Counted from the stretch's first letter, positions 43,177 to 53,070 are shown. The stretch: DNA of 64,000 nucleotides from CAYMEK01 sp964389305 (GCA_964389305.1 CAYMEK010000011.1:1-64000); one strand, 5' to 3'. A program made the numbers and translations. Notes: generated by a model not told the origin, from the sequence alone.

Positions 43177-46100
43177 ACGGTGGTTGGATTTGAAGTTTGC
43201 GGCATTGTCTGCCTGCCGACGCGGCTTCCGGCAGCCGCGGTCATGAACTCGTTCCATTTGTCCTGCAGGTAGCGCTTGAAGATATACTCCTCGTGATAGT
43301 CCTTGGATATATCCTCCACCGCGCTACACATGTCCTCGAACAGACTTTCCAGTTTCTTGAGAAAGTCTGCGGCAATTCCTGCCTGCCCGGGCACCGTGAA
43401 TCGAGGCTTGAACATAGACTCCTTCAGGTTGAGAAGCGAGCCGGCCTGCGACCCGTTTCGACCCGCGCCGGCAGTTTCAGCGGACTCGGAAAGCACCTGG
43501 TCCACGTCGATGAGGACCTCTTCGGCCGAATAGGTGGTTATGGCATCGGATTTGCCTTTGACCTGAATGTCTCCCAACCGCGTACAGCGCACATATTCCT
43601 TGATTTCCTCGTAGGTGTCCTGGGTTAGGAGGATATCTCCGGGGTTGGCCGAGGTCTCCATCCGCGAGGCCACGTTGACGGTGTCTCCGTATATATCCGA
43701 GTCCTTGCGGATGACCAGGCCGGTGTTCAGCCCGACGCGTACATTGAAGCGCTCCTCCTCCATCCGGTACTGATTGTACTCTCGGATTTTTCTCTGGATC
43801 TCCAGAGCGCTGATAGCCGCGTTCAAAGGATGCTTGAACACGGCCAGAAGGCCGTCTCCCATTTTTTTTATCAGGGTTCCCTTCAATCTGGCAATGGTAG
43901 GCAGCGTTATCTCCTCGAACGCCTGGATCAACTTCATCAGCGAGGAAGCGTCGGCCCTGGAGCTTTTTTCGGTGTAGCTGACGATATCGGTGAAAAAGAC
44001 AGTCAGCAGTTGGGCGTTCTCACGCCGGAACTTGAACTCCAGCTTGGCGTGCTGGATCAGGTCCTCACCCTGGGCGGTAACAGGCTGGAAAGCCGCCTTG
44101 GCCGGCGAACCGGTGCCGATTTTCTCCTTGAGGGCTTCGAGCAGGCTGTTGCGGATATTCTCAGCCAGCGAACCCTGACAGAAGCCGGATATGACCCTGC
44201 GCAGCGCCTCGTGAACCTTCCCGCTGTCGGAATGGATTAGACTCATCACCTTGACCATCAGCTCGTGAGAAGCGTCCTGGTCGAGGTTATTCAGGATCTC
44301 AACCGCCGCTGTCTCATCCCCGGCGCTGATATAGTCATCGAGAACCTGGAGGGCGTAGTCATCTCCCAGGGCAAGCAGAGCCAGCAGGGCCTCGACCTGG
44401 ACCACCTTGACCGTGTCCTCCAGCAGCAGATACAGACGGTTGGTCAGAACATCGACGGGGATGTTGTTTCCCTTGAGCGCCAGTCTCTTCAGTGTCTTGA
44501 TGCCGAGGCGGCGTATCGGATGGGCGGAATTACCCGCTAAGTCGAGAAGAGGCTGGAAGATGGCCGGGTCGCCGGAAGAAGCCAGGATCGACGCTATATC
44601 CTCTTTCAAGCTTTGTTCGATCTCCTCGATTTTCAGAGCCTGTACCAGGATGGGTAGAACCCCTTTTATCCCGCTAAGATTCATCTCCTTGAGTGAATCC
44701 ACGATCAGGCTGCGGAGGCCGGGTGTGGCTCGCCGGCTCATCAGCAGCTTGAGAAGGGGATTGATGAATATCTTGGCCGGAACGAACCTTGCTCCCCGGA
44801 TGTAGCCTCGCAGGCTGTGGGGATACTTGCCTGCCGAGGAGAAGACAACCTTGGCCTGCTCTATAGCCGTGCGGTTGAGGAGCTGACAGAGAGTAACCAC
44901 ACAGGTCTCTTCGAGAAAAGGGATCCTTTCCTCCCTGGCGAAATTGAGAATCTCGAGGATCTTCTTGCCGGAGTTGCGGATTTCGAGAGTCCCGATGATG
45001 CGAACAAGCCGGTTGAGCCGGCGCGCCAGCGCCGGCGTGCTCCGGTTGGCTCTGGCGAGGGTGTGGTAGACATTCAGGCGTTTAACCCGCTCGTCGGCCA
45101 TGAACAGGCGCGTGCAGGCTTCGAAGCGGTTCCTGTCGTCTTCCGGGGCTGCGATCAACTGCTCTCGAATACGGTCGATGAGCGCACCCGGACTGCCCGC
45201 GCTTTCGGTCCGGAAGAAATTCTGGGTGTCCTGCAGCAGCTCGGCCGAAGCATACTGTTCCAGGAGCTTGGTCAGTACGACCGCCAGAAGAGGATCCCGC
45301 TCCTTTATTCCTTTGAGAGACACGTACTGCTTCTTCAGCTTGGCAAACACTGCCTCCAGGTTGGTAGCAGTTGTGAACAGAAACTCATTCAGAAGAAGAG
45401 GAGATTCCTTCTTAACTTCCTCCAAGATCCTGCCCAGGAACTGCCCGGTCAGCGTTTCGGTATCGAGATCGATATAGGGCATACGCAGCAGCAGGCGGAA
45501 CAAGGCCTGGGGATTCTCGATCCGGCCGCTGTAGCTGGACAAGGAGATAAGGAAGGAGGTAGTGGCTCTCGGATCGGCGCTCTGCAGTGTGTCGATTACG
45601 AAGTTCGCCTGGGCAGCGGGGAGCTTTAGCTCGTAGGCGGCGAGGTAGCAGCCCAATGTGTGGGGATCGAACCGGCGGATTTTATCCTGAAAAGAATCGA
45701 TGAACGATCTCGCTTCCGGGCTTCCTGTTTCCAGCAGCTTATTCAACACGAAGCGCTGGACGTCCGGGCCGACCTTGAACAGGTGACCCTTCACCAGCTC
45801 CAGCTCCCCCGTCTCGAGCACGGCAGGCAGAACGATCTCGTAGTAATCCTGCCCCGCCGAGGCATCGATCAGCAGGGCCCGGGTCAGCTCCCTGGTTTTG
45901 GGGTGCATTGGAGAGACACTCGTCATCGCCCGCAGCAGCTCCCGCCGTACTTCTTTGTCCTGAAAGATGGTGAAATATTTGGCCAGCTTCTCGATCGAAG
46001 AAGGTGCGTTGATCTGAGCCAGGCTGCGGATCGCGGCGATCTTCTGAACCGGTTTTCCCTGCTCGATGATTCGGTACAGGTGGGGAATGGCCACCTCGTT

Positions 46101-46286
46101 GCCGAGGGAAGCCGAGGCCCTGACGGCGGCCAGGCTGATATCCAGGTCGGGATTGTAGAACTCCTTGATCAGCACATTGAAGATCTGCTCATCGTAGAAG
46201 TTCCGCAGCAGAGTAAGAGCGGTTATTTTAGTTTCTTTATGTAATATAAAACCGGTTTTTTTTTCGGTTCTTTTGCTACTAGTCAT
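43173..46286 (-). CDS. HEAT-repeat protein with C-terminal class III adenylate/guanylate cyclase domain
   Basis: A 1037-residue protein. Residues 1-720 are alpha-helical HEAT/ARM-like repeats (for example ISLAAVRASASLGNEVAIPH and IKTLKRLALKGNNIPVDV). The cyclase catalytic domain spans about 765-950. Metal-binding Asp residues are in VFFTDIVSYTEKSS and KKMGDGLLAVF, and the transition-state Asn/Arg in YGDTVNVASRMETSANPG. The base-specifying position needs alignment, but these residues indicate an active class III enzyme. There is no membrane segment. The helical scaffold presumably senses a protein partner. Own promoter at 46316-46345. Confidence 0.9.
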   Translation of the reverse strand: MTSSKRTEKKTGFILHKETKITALTLLRNFYDEQIFNVLIKEFYNPDLDISLAAVRASASLGNEVAIPHLYRIIEQGKPVQKIAAIRSLAQINAPSSIEKLAKYFTIFQDKEVRRELLRAMTSVSPMHPKTRELTRALLIDASAGQDYYEIVLPAVLETGELELVKGHLFKVGPDVQRFVLNKLLETGSPEARSFIDSFQDKIRRFDPHTLGCYLAAYELKLPAAQANFVIDTLQSADPRATTSFLISLSSYSGRIENPQALFRLLLRMPYIDLDTETLTGQFLGRILEEVKKESPLLLNEFLFTTATNLEAVFAKLKKQYVSLKGIKERDPLLAVVLTKLLEQYASAELLQDTQNFFRTESAGSPGALIDRIREQLIAAPEDDRNRFEACTRLFMADERVKRLNVYHTLARANRSTPALARRLNRLVRIIGTLEIRNSGKKILEILNFAREERIPFLEETCVVTLCQLLNRTAIEQAKVVFSSAGKYPHSLRGYIRGARFVPAKIFINPLLKLLMSRRATPGLRSLIVDSLKEMNLSGIKGVLPILVQALKIEEIEQSLKEDIASILASSGDPAIFQPLLDLAGNSAHPIRRLGIKTLKRLALKGNNIPVDVLTNRLYLLLEDTVKVVQVEALLALLALGDDYALQVLDDYISAGDETAAVEILNNLDQDASHELMVKVMSLIHSDSGKVHEALRRVISGFCQGSLAENIRNSLLEALKEKIGTGSPAKAAFQPVTAQGEDLIQHAKLEFKFRRENAQLLTVFFTDIVSYTEKSSRADASSLMKLIQAFEEITLPTIARLKGTLIKKMGDGLLAVFKHPLNAAISALEIQRKIREYNQYRMEEERFNVRVGLNTGLVIRKDSDIYGDTVNVASRMETSANPGDILLTQDTYEEIKEYVRCTRLGDIQVKGKSDAITTYSAEEVLIDVDQVLSESAETAGAGRNGSQAGSLLNLKESMFKPRFTVPGQAGIAADFLKKLESLFEDMCSAVEDISKDYHEEYIFKRYLQDKWNEFMTAAAGSRVGRQTMPQTSNPTTV

Positions 46287-46315
46287 GTCTCATTGACGAG
46301 CTTACTACTGAGGCT

Positions 46316-46345
46316 AGTGTACTTGATAAAGTCGCGGGCTGTCAA
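46316..46345 (-). promoter_or_regulatory. Sigma-70-like promoter for the HEAT-cyclase gene
   Basis: On the minus strand, TTGACA, 18 bases, TACACT, ending 29 bases before the ATG. It is divergent from the ileS promoter. Confidence 0.65.
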
Positions 46346-46410
46346 CTTTTCTGCCTTGCGGGCGCGCCAGGCGCCCGGAAGGGGGCGCGGCTCCCCATCC
46401 CTGCGGCACA

Positions 46411-46440
46411 TTGACACGTTTCGAGCTTTCTTCCTACAAT
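46411..46440 (+). promoter_or_regulatory. Sigma-70-like promoter for ileS
   Basis: TTGACA, an 18-base spacer and TACAAT, about 35 bases before the ileS start. The short leader leaves no room for a T-box. Confidence 0.7.
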
Positions 46441-46475
46441 CGAGGCCTGACCCGAATGCGAGGCAGGAGGTGCTG

Positions 46476-49400
46476 TTGTACAAGCAGGTTGATCCCAAAG
46501 TACGCTTCCCGGTGATGGAGGAGGCGGTTCTCCAATTCTGGCGGAAACACGACATTTTCCGCAGATCGATCCGTCAGAGGGAGGGCTGCGAGGAGTACGT
46601 CTTCTACGACGGGCCTCCTTTCGCCACCGGTATGCCCCACTTCGGGCACTTCGTGCCCGGCACGATCAAAGACGTCATACCCCGCTATAAAACCATGCGG
46701 GGCAAAAAGGTAGAGCGGCGTTTCGGCTGGGACTGCCACGGTCTGCCCGTGGAGTACGAGATGGAGAAGGAGCTGGGCATCTCGGGCAAGAGGCAGATCG
46801 AGGAATACGGGATTGCCCGCTTCAACGAGTCCTGCCGCTCGATCGTGCTGCGCTACACAGAGGAGTGGCGCCGGATAGTCACCCGTCTGGGAAGATGGGT
46901 GGATTTCGACAATGACTACAAGACCATGGACCTCGACTACATGGAGTCGATCTGGTGGATCATTCGGGAGCTTTGGAAACGGAAGCTACTCTTCGAGGGT
47001 TTGTACATTCTTCCCTACTGTCCGCGCTGCTCCACGGCCCTTTCCAACTTCGAGCTCAACCTGGGGGGCTACCAGGACGTCCAGGATCCCTCGCTTACCG
47101 TGAAGTTCAGGGTGAAAGACGAGAGGAATACCTACCTGCTCGCCTGGACCACAACTCCCTGGACCCTGCCTTCGAATCTGGCCCTGGCCCTGGGTCCCGA
47201 GATCGAATACGTCAAGGTGGCGGACGGCAAAGAAAACTATATCCTGGCCAGGGAACGGCTCGCCACCTACTACAAGAGCCCGGGGGAGTACCGGATCGTT
47301 TCCGCCTACAGGGGCAAAGAGCTGGCCGGGCTGGAGTATGAGCCCCTTTTCCCCTATTTCGCCTCGCTCCGCGACCGGGGAGCGTTTCGGACCAGGCTGG
47401 CGGACTACGTGTCCATCGAAGAGGGCACGGGCGTGGTGCACACGGCGCCGGGATTCGGCGAAGACGACTACAGCCTTTTAAAGGATACGGAAGTACCCAC
47501 GGTCTGTCCTGTGGACGCAGAGGGCTGCTTTACCGAGGAAGTCAAAGACTACCAGGGGATGTTCGTCAAGGAGGCGGACAAGCGGATCATCAAGGACTTG
47601 AAGGAGCGGGGAGCGATTGTTCATCATTCCAGCTATCTGCATGCCTACCCCCACTGCTGGCGCTGTTCTTCCCCTTTGATCTACAGGGCCATTTCTTCCT
47701 GGTTCGTGAACATCCAGCAGATCAAGTCCAGCATGCTCAACGCCAACTCCCGGATCTGCTGGGTCCCCGAGCATATCCGCGAAGGCCGCTTCGGCAAGTG
47801 GCTGGAAGGCGCCCGGGACTGGGCTATCTCACGCAACCGCTACTGGGGGAATCCTATACCGATCTGGCGCTGTGACGCCTGTGAAGAGCAGCTATGCATC
47901 GGCAGCCGCTCCGAGCTGGAAGAACGCTCGGGGCAGAAGGTGAGCGATCTGCACAAGCATTTTGTCGACGAGATCACCTTTCCCTGTCCCTCCGGCTGTG
48001 GGGGCACGATGCGGCGAATTCCCGAGGTGCTGGACTGCTGGTTCGAGTCCGGAGCAATGCCCTACGCTCAGAACCACTATCCCTTCGAGAACCGGGAGCA
48101 CTTCGAGGCCAATTTCCCGGCGGACTTCATCTCAGAGGGTCTGGACCAGACTCGGGGCTGGTTCTACACGCTCACGGTCTTGGCCGCCGCCCTGTTCGAC
48201 AAGCCCGCCTTTACCCACTGCATCGTGAACGGGTTGGTGCTGGCCGAGGACGGCAAAAAAATGTCCAAGTCGGCCCGCAACTTCACGGACCCGATGGATG
48301 TCATGAGCGAGTTCGGCGCCGATGCTCTGCGCCTGTTCCTGATGCACTCAGCCTGCGTCAAGGCCGAAGACCTGCGCTATTCCGACGTCGGGGTCAAGGA
48401 GGTGCTGAAAAACGTCATCATTCCGCTCTGGAACTCCTACAGCTTCTTCGTTACCTACGCCAACATCGATAGAGTTCGTCCCGAGGGCCCTCCGGAAAAC
48501 CCGGAGAATCCTATCGATCGTTGGATCCTATCCGAGACCCAGGCCCTGCTTCTCCGGGTCGAGGAGCAGTTCGAGCTTTATGATCTGCAGAAAGCCATCG
48601 ATCCGATGGTTGAGTTCATCGATCTGCTGAACAACTGGTACATTCGCCGCTCCCGCCGCCGCTTCTGGAGATCGGAGACGAAGAACGACCTGGATAAACG
48701 CCAGGCGTACCAGACTCTCTATCATGTCCTGATCACGCTGGTCCGGGTAGCCGCGCCCATCATCCCTTTTATCACCGAGGAGATCTACAGGAATCTCAAG
48801 CACAAGGGGCTGCCCGAATCGGTGCACCTGACCGATTTTCCTACCCATGACCCCGAACGGCGCAACCTAGACCTGGAGCAGAAGATGAAGCTGACCCGCC
48901 AGGCGGTTTCCATGGGCAGGGCCTTGCGCACCATGCACAATTTAAAGATCCGCCAGCCCTTGAAGGCGCTGCACCTGGTTACCAAGGATCAGCAGGAAAA
49001 GCGGATCCTGATCGAAATGGAGGAGCTGATCAAGGAGGAGCTCAACGTACGCAGCATTATTTTCAGGGAGAACGAAGAGGAGCTGGTAGAGTATTCGGCC
49101 AAGCCGAACTACAAGGTACTGGGAAAGAAGCTCGGCAAGGACATGAGAGCGGCGGCGGCTCGCATTGAAGCGCTGTCCATGCGGGAAATCCAATCCCTGC
49201 TGGAAGGGGCGACCCTCTCGATGGAGATCGGCGGTCAGGGTCCCGAGGCCCGTGTGTTCGAGCTGACCGCCGAAGGTGTGATTATCGAGCGCAGGGAAAA
49301 GGCAAACCTGAAGATTCTCAACGAGGGTTCTCTGACCGTAGCTCTCGATCCGGAGCTTACCGGCGAGCTTATCCAGGAGGGGATGGTTCGCGACCTGGTT

Positions 49401-49649
49401 AGAGGGATACAGAACCTGCGTAAAGAGATGAATCTGGAGGTTACCGACCGTATCGAGCTGTTCCTCTTCGGCCCGCAGAGCGTCAGGGAGGCCGTCGAGG
49501 CCAACGAGGAACACCTGAGAGGCGAGACGCTGGCCGTGGCCTGGCGCTGGCAAAAGCGCTCGGGCGCGGTGGAGCTGGACTGCGGGCAGGAGCGCTGCCA
49601 GGTATCCTTGCGAAAAGCTGCGGGCCCCGCGCGCACCGGCTCTCCTTGA
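46476..49649 (+). CDS. ileS: Isoleucyl-tRNA synthetase
   Basis: A 1057-residue class Ia synthetase of the eukaryote-like, long IleS clade found in spirochaetes. I chose TTG 46476 (YKQVDPKVRFPVMEEA) because AGGAGG lies 5 bases upstream; the frame opens earlier at 46293. HIGH motif variant: PPFATGMPHFGHFVPG. Editing domain: LAWTTTPWTLPSNLALALGP. KMSKS motif: EDGKKMSKSARNF. The C-terminal anticodon-binding region extends to the end. The large size and motif forms suggest the mupirocin-tolerant type; that is inference. Confidence 0.96.
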   Translation: MYKQVDPKVRFPVMEEAVLQFWRKHDIFRRSIRQREGCEEYVFYDGPPFATGMPHFGHFVPGTIKDVIPRYKTMRGKKVERRFGWDCHGLPVEYEMEKELGISGKRQIEEYGIARFNESCRSIVLRYTEEWRRIVTRLGRWVDFDNDYKTMDLDYMESIWWIIRELWKRKLLFEGLYILPYCPRCSTALSNFELNLGGYQDVQDPSLTVKFRVKDERNTYLLAWTTTPWTLPSNLALALGPEIEYVKVADGKENYILARERLATYYKSPGEYRIVSAYRGKELAGLEYEPLFPYFASLRDRGAFRTRLADYVSIEEGTGVVHTAPGFGEDDYSLLKDTEVPTVCPVDAEGCFTEEVKDYQGMFVKEADKRIIKDLKERGAIVHHSSYLHAYPHCWRCSSPLIYRAISSWFVNIQQIKSSMLNANSRICWVPEHIREGRFGKWLEGARDWAISRNRYWGNPIPIWRCDACEEQLCIGSRSELEERSGQKVSDLHKHFVDEITFPCPSGCGGTMRRIPEVLDCWFESGAMPYAQNHYPFENREHFEANFPADFISEGLDQTRGWFYTLTVLAAALFDKPAFTHCIVNGLVLAEDGKKMSKSARNFTDPMDVMSEFGADALRLFLMHSACVKAEDLRYSDVGVKEVLKNVIIPLWNSYSFFVTYANIDRVRPEGPPENPENPIDRWILSETQALLLRVEEQFELYDLQKAIDPMVEFIDLLNNWYIRRSRRRFWRSETKNDLDKRQAYQTLYHVLITLVRVAAPIIPFITEEIYRNLKHKGLPESVHLTDFPTHDPERRNLDLEQKMKLTRQAVSMGRALRTMHNLKIRQPLKALHLVTKDQQEKRILIEMEELIKEELNVRSIIFRENEEELVEYSAKPNYKVLGKKLGKDMRAAAARIEALSMREIQSLLEGATLSMEIGGQGPEARVFELTAEGVIIERREKANLKILNEGSLTVALDPELTGELIQEGMVRDLVRGIQNLRKEMNLEVTDRIELFLFGPQSVREAVEANEEHLRGETLAVAWRWQKRSGAVELDCGQERCQVSLRKAAGPARTGSP

Positions 49650-49653
49650 TATT

Positions 49654-50667
49654 ATGAGGCGCCTGACCCGCCTGCTCCCTCTCCTGGCCCTGGCGGCCGG
49701 GGTAAGCTCCTGCGCCACTATTCCACCGGAACGCCGGGAAGCCGAATGGCTGGGGATCCTGCCCGCCCCGAGTCCGCGGGCCGTATACGCCTCCCTGGAG
49801 ATCACTTCCTCAGGCGGGCTGCTCCGTAGCCTGGCCGGGATCGCGGGGCTGGAGGCCATCCGGTTCGAAAAGGTCCTGGAAGACACCAACCGCGTATACG
49901 TGCGTCTGGAGTATGAAGCCCCCGGTCGGCCGCGGTTTTCCCTCATCGCCCTAGGAGATTTCAAGCCGACGGCCGTGGCCCTGAGGCTGAACCTGGATAA
50001 TCGATGGGAGCGTGTTCTGCTCGATCCCGCTGCCGTCGGCGGCTCGAAGTGTTCCTGCCGCTCCTTGCGGACCTACTGGCGCAATCCTGGGGCCGGGCTG
50101 GCGGTTGCCGCCCCGCTGCGCGGTGTGGTGTTCGTCAGCACGGCCGGCCCCGGCCCCTACCCGGAGGGAGTGGCCGAGATGCTGGAGCGCCGGCAGGCAC
50201 CGGGGCCCACTCCGATTCCACCTGCAGCCGTACACGGAATGCAGGCTGCGGAGCTGTTCCTGTTTTTACCCGATCCGATGGGGCTGGCCGCTGCAGCCAG
50301 CCCGGGGTCGGAAGTTTCCGGCCGGGAGGCTCCCCCCGTCCCGATACTGGGAATGCAGGCTCTTCCGATCGAGCAGGCCTGGCTGCGTGCCGAGGCGGAG
50401 GCAGGGGGCTACCGGCTGGAGGTGGCATTGCGGCTTGCCGAGGCGGGCAACCCCGCGGCGGTCGAGAAACTGCTGCGCCTGGCTCTTATACTTTGGATGC
50501 GCAGGACAGGCATTGAAGACCCGGCGGAGCAGCTCAGGGCTCTGAGGATCACCGTCGACCAGGGGCTGGCCCGCATCGAATCGCTGCGGCTGAGCGAGGA
50601 GCAGCTCCTGGCCCTGCTGGCCTCTTTTCTGCCGGCAAGCCTTCCCTCCGGTGAGGAGGAAATTTGA
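49654..50667 (+). CDS. Predicted lipoprotein, function unknown
   Basis: A 337-residue protein with a lipoprotein signal (RRLTRLLPLLALAAGVSSC, lipobox VSSC). The mature part is alanine/leucine-rich with a proline-rich middle and no family I recognise. Parts of the middle (AAELFLFLPDPMGLAAAASP, PILGMQALPIEQAWLRAEAE) suggest a globular periplasmic domain. It starts 4 bases after ileS and overlaps hisH by 4 bases (TTGA), so it lies inside a transcription unit. Codon use looks like its neighbours. Confidence 0.72.
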   Translation: MRRLTRLLPLLALAAGVSSCATIPPERREAEWLGILPAPSPRAVYASLEITSSGGLLRSLAGIAGLEAIRFEKVLEDTNRVYVRLEYEAPGRPRFSLIALGDFKPTAVALRLNLDNRWERVLLDPAAVGGSKCSCRSLRTYWRNPGAGLAVAAPLRGVVFVSTAGPGPYPEGVAEMLERRQAPGPTPIPPAAVHGMQAAELFLFLPDPMGLAAAASPGSEVSGREAPPVPILGMQALPIEQAWLRAEAEAGGYRLEVALRLAEAGNPAAVEKLLRLALILWMRRTGIEDPAEQLRALRITVDQGLARIESLRLSEEQLLALLASFLPASLPSGEEEI

Positions 50668-51281
50668 AGGGATCCCTGGCGGTCGTCGACTACCGCGCCG
50701 GAAACCTGCGCAGCGTGGAGACCGCCCTCAAGTACCTGGGGGTGGAGTTCGCGGTTGCCGAGAGCCCGGAAGAGCTCTCTGGCGCCGAGCAGCTGATCGT
50801 ACCCGGAGTCGGGGAAGCGCGCGCCGCCATGGAAGAGCTGTCCCGTAGCGGCCTGGGCGAGGCGATTACGGAGTTTTGGCGAAGCGGCCGCCCGCTGCTG
50901 GGGATCTGCCTGGGAGCGCAGATCGTCCTGGAACGCTCCGAGGAAAGTGATACCGCCTGTCTCGGATTCATACCGGGAGAGGCGAGGCGTTTTCGGCGGC
51001 AGCCGGGGCTCAAGGTGCCGCATATGGGCTGGAACCGGGTCTTCCGGAAGCGGACTCACCCTTTACTGGACGGCATTGCCGACGGCTCCTATTTCTATTT
51101 CGTACACTCCTACTACCCTGAGCTCCCCGACGAAGAGGCGGTGATTGCAGAGTGTGAATACGGTGTGAGGTTCGCGGCCGTGCTGGGACTGGAAAACCTG
51201 GTCGCCTGCCAGTTCCATCCGGAAAAGTCGGGCCGGTTGGGCCTGGCTCTACTGAACAACTTCCTGGGCTGGAAGCCCTGA
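50664..51281 (+). CDS. hisH: Imidazole glycerol phosphate synthase glutaminase subunit HisH
   Basis: A 205-residue class I glutamine amidotransferase. It begins GSLAVVDYRAGNLRSVETAL, has the nucleophile Cys in LLGICLGAQIVLERSEE, the HisH-type oxyanion loop around LIVPGVGEA, and the His/Glu pair in ACQFHPEKSG. It supplies ammonia to HisF. The start is TTG, overlapping the lipoprotein stop, with GAGGAGG upstream. The gap to hisF is 11 bases. No other histidine gene is present. Confidence 0.93.
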   Translation: MKGSLAVVDYRAGNLRSVETALKYLGVEFAVAESPEELSGAEQLIVPGVGEARAAMEELSRSGLGEAITEFWRSGRPLLGICLGAQIVLERSEESDTACLGFIPGEARRFRRQPGLKVPHMGWNRVFRKRTHPLLDGIADGSYFYFVHSYYPELPDEEAVIAECEYGVRFAAVLGLENLVACQFHPEKSGRLGLALLNNFLGWKP

Positions 51282-51292
51282 AGGAGGCGGAG

Positions 51293-52069
51293 ATGCTGGC
51301 CAAGAGAATCATCGTCTGTCTGGACGTGCGCAACGGCAGAACCACCAAGGGCATCCGTTTCCTCGACAATCGGGAGGTGGGAGATCCGGTGGCAATGGCC
51401 CGGCTGTACTACCAGCAGGGGGTGGACGAGCTGGTGTTCTACGATATTACCGCCTCGGCCGAGCGGCGGGGCATCTTCATCGACGTGGTGGAGAGGGTGG
51501 CCGAGGTGATTTTCATCCCCTTCGCCGTGGGCGGCGGAATCGGCTCGGCGGAGGATATGCGCAAGGTACTGCTGGCCGGCGCGGAGAAAGTCAGCGTCAA
51601 CTCCCAGGCGGTGCGTAATCCCGATATCATCGAGGAGGGTGCGGCCCGCTTCGGGAGCCAGTGCGTGGTGCTGGGCCTGGATGCCGCCCGGGATGCGGAC
51701 ATGCCCAGCGGGTACCGCGTGTTCATCGATGGCGGACGGCAGGCGACCGACCGTGACGCCCTGAGCTGGGCTCTCCAGGCGGAAAAGCTGGGAGCAGGAG
51801 AAATCGTATTGAACTCCATCGATGCCGACGGCACCCAGGACGGTTACGAGCTGACCTTGACCCGCAAGATTTCTGAGGCGGTCGGTGTGCCGGTGGTCGC
51901 CTCCGGCGGGGCGGGCAGGCCGGAGCATCTGTTCGAGGTGTTCGGCGAGGGGAGAGCCGACGCCGCCCTGATAGCTTCCATGGTTCACTACGGCAGCTAC
52001 ACCATAGGGCAGATCAAGCAGTACCTGTTGGAGCGAGGAGTCGCGGTTCGCCGCATTCTTTCTACTTGA
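51293..52069 (+). CDS. hisF: Imidazole glycerol phosphate synthase cyclase subunit HisF
   Basis: A 258-residue TIM barrel: MLAKRIIVCLDVRNGRTTKG (catalytic Asp of CLDV and the loop-1 Lys), FYDITASAERRG, FAVGGGIGSAEDM, the second catalytic Asp in VVLGLDAARD, NSIDADGTQDGYEL and VVASGGAGRPEHL. With HisH it forms imidazole glycerol phosphate and AICAR. Loop sequences differ slightly from textbook HisF (for example VCLDV, NSIDADG), as in paralogues recruited to other pathways, but catalytic residues are kept. Confidence 0.93.
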   Translation: MLAKRIIVCLDVRNGRTTKGIRFLDNREVGDPVAMARLYYQQGVDELVFYDITASAERRGIFIDVVERVAEVIFIPFAVGGGIGSAEDMRKVLLAGAEKVSVNSQAVRNPDIIEEGAARFGSQCVVLGLDAARDADMPSGYRVFIDGGRQATDRDALSWALQAEKLGAGEIVLNSIDADGTQDGYELTLTRKISEAVGVPVVASGGAGRPEHLFEVFGEGRADAALIASMVHYGSYTIGQIKQYLLERGVAVRRILST

Positions 52070-52101
52070 TCTCGCTCCTGGCCTTTCTTACTTTATCTAG
52101 T

Positions 52102-53070
52102 ATGAAAGCGATTCAAATACAGAAAAACGGCGGCCCGGAGGTCATGAAGCCGGTGGAGGTGGCGGCTCCGCAGGCGGCCCCGGGACAGCCGCTCGTCAAG
52201 CTGGAAGCCGCAGGGGTCAATTTCATCGACGTGTATCACCGCAACGGCCTGTACCCGGTTGATCTTCCCTATACGCTTGGTGTGGAGGGAGCCGGTGTAG
52301 TCCAGGAGGCTGGGGAAGGATCGGAGCCCTTCAGGGCAGGCGATCGGGTGGCCTGGGTAGGCGTTGCCGGCTCATACGCCGAGTACGCGGTGGTGCCGGC
52401 GGACAGGCTGGTAAGGATACCCGAGGGAGTCGGCTTTCGGGAAGCGGCGGCCGCCATGCTCCAGGGCATGACCGCCCACTATCTGGCCTTCGACACCTAC
52501 GCACTCGGTCCGGCCGACACGGCGTTGATCCATGCCGCCGCCGGCGGCGTGGGGCAGCTACTCGTGCAGCTGGCCAAGCAGCGGGGAGCGCGCGTGCTGG
52601 CCACCGTATCCACGGAGGCCAAGGCTGAGCTGGCCCGCAAAGCCGGGGCCGACGAGGTGATCCTGTACAGCCGGGAGGATTTCGAAGAGCAAACCAGGCG
52701 CCTGACAGGCGGCAGAGGAGTAAACGTGGTCTACGATTCGGTAGGGCAGGCCACTTTTCTCAAGAGCCTGGGCTGCCTTGCCCTGCGCGGGACCCTGGTC
52801 AGCTTCGGGCAGTCCAGCGGAAAGATCGATGCCTTCGATCCGGCCCTTCTCGGCGCCAAGGGCTCTCTGTACCTGACCCGCCCCTCCCTGTTCCACTATG
52901 TGGCCGATCGGGAGAGCCTGGAGAGGCGGGCAGCGGAAGTTCTTGGCTGGGTGGCCTCGGGTAAGCTGCGTATCCACATTGGAGAGACTTTCCCCCTCGA
53001 ACAGGCGGCCGAAGCGCACCGTCGCCTGGAGGCACGGAAGACCGTCGGCAAGGTTCTACTGCTGCCCTGA
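52102..53070 (+). CDS. qor: NADPH:quinone oxidoreductase, zinc-independent MDR family
   Basis: A 322-residue medium-chain reductase starting MKAIQIQKNGGPEVMKPVEV; a TTG at 52066 overlapping the hisF stop is possible but adds 12 unlikely residues. The catalytic domain has GVNFIDVYHRNGLYPVDLPY and the Rossmann fold ALIHAAAGGVGQLLVQLAKQ, then GGRGVNVVYDSVG. The zinc-binding residues of alcohol dehydrogenases are absent, matching the QOR class. It reduces quinones or enones with NADPH. No clear Shine-Dalgarno. Confidence 0.92.
   Translation: MKAIQIQKNGGPEVMKPVEVAAPQAAPGQPLVKLEAAGVNFIDVYHRNGLYPVDLPYTLGVEGAGVVQEAGEGSEPFRAGDRVAWVGVAGSYAEYAVVPADRLVRIPEGVGFREAAAAMLQGMTAHYLAFDTYALGPADTALIHAAAGGVGQLLVQLAKQRGARVLATVSTEAKAELARKAGADEVILYSREDFEEQTRRLTGGRGVNVVYDSVGQATFLKSLGCLALRGTLVSFGQSSGKIDAFDPALLGAKGSLYLTRPSLFHYVADRESLERRAAEVLGWVASGKLRIHIGETFPLEQAAEAHRRLEARKTVGKVLLLP

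Noticed and set aside
46293..46475. T-box or other riboswitch before ileS
   Set aside because: The predicted promoter leaves only about 30 bases of leader, and no T-box sequence or specifier hairpin is visible.
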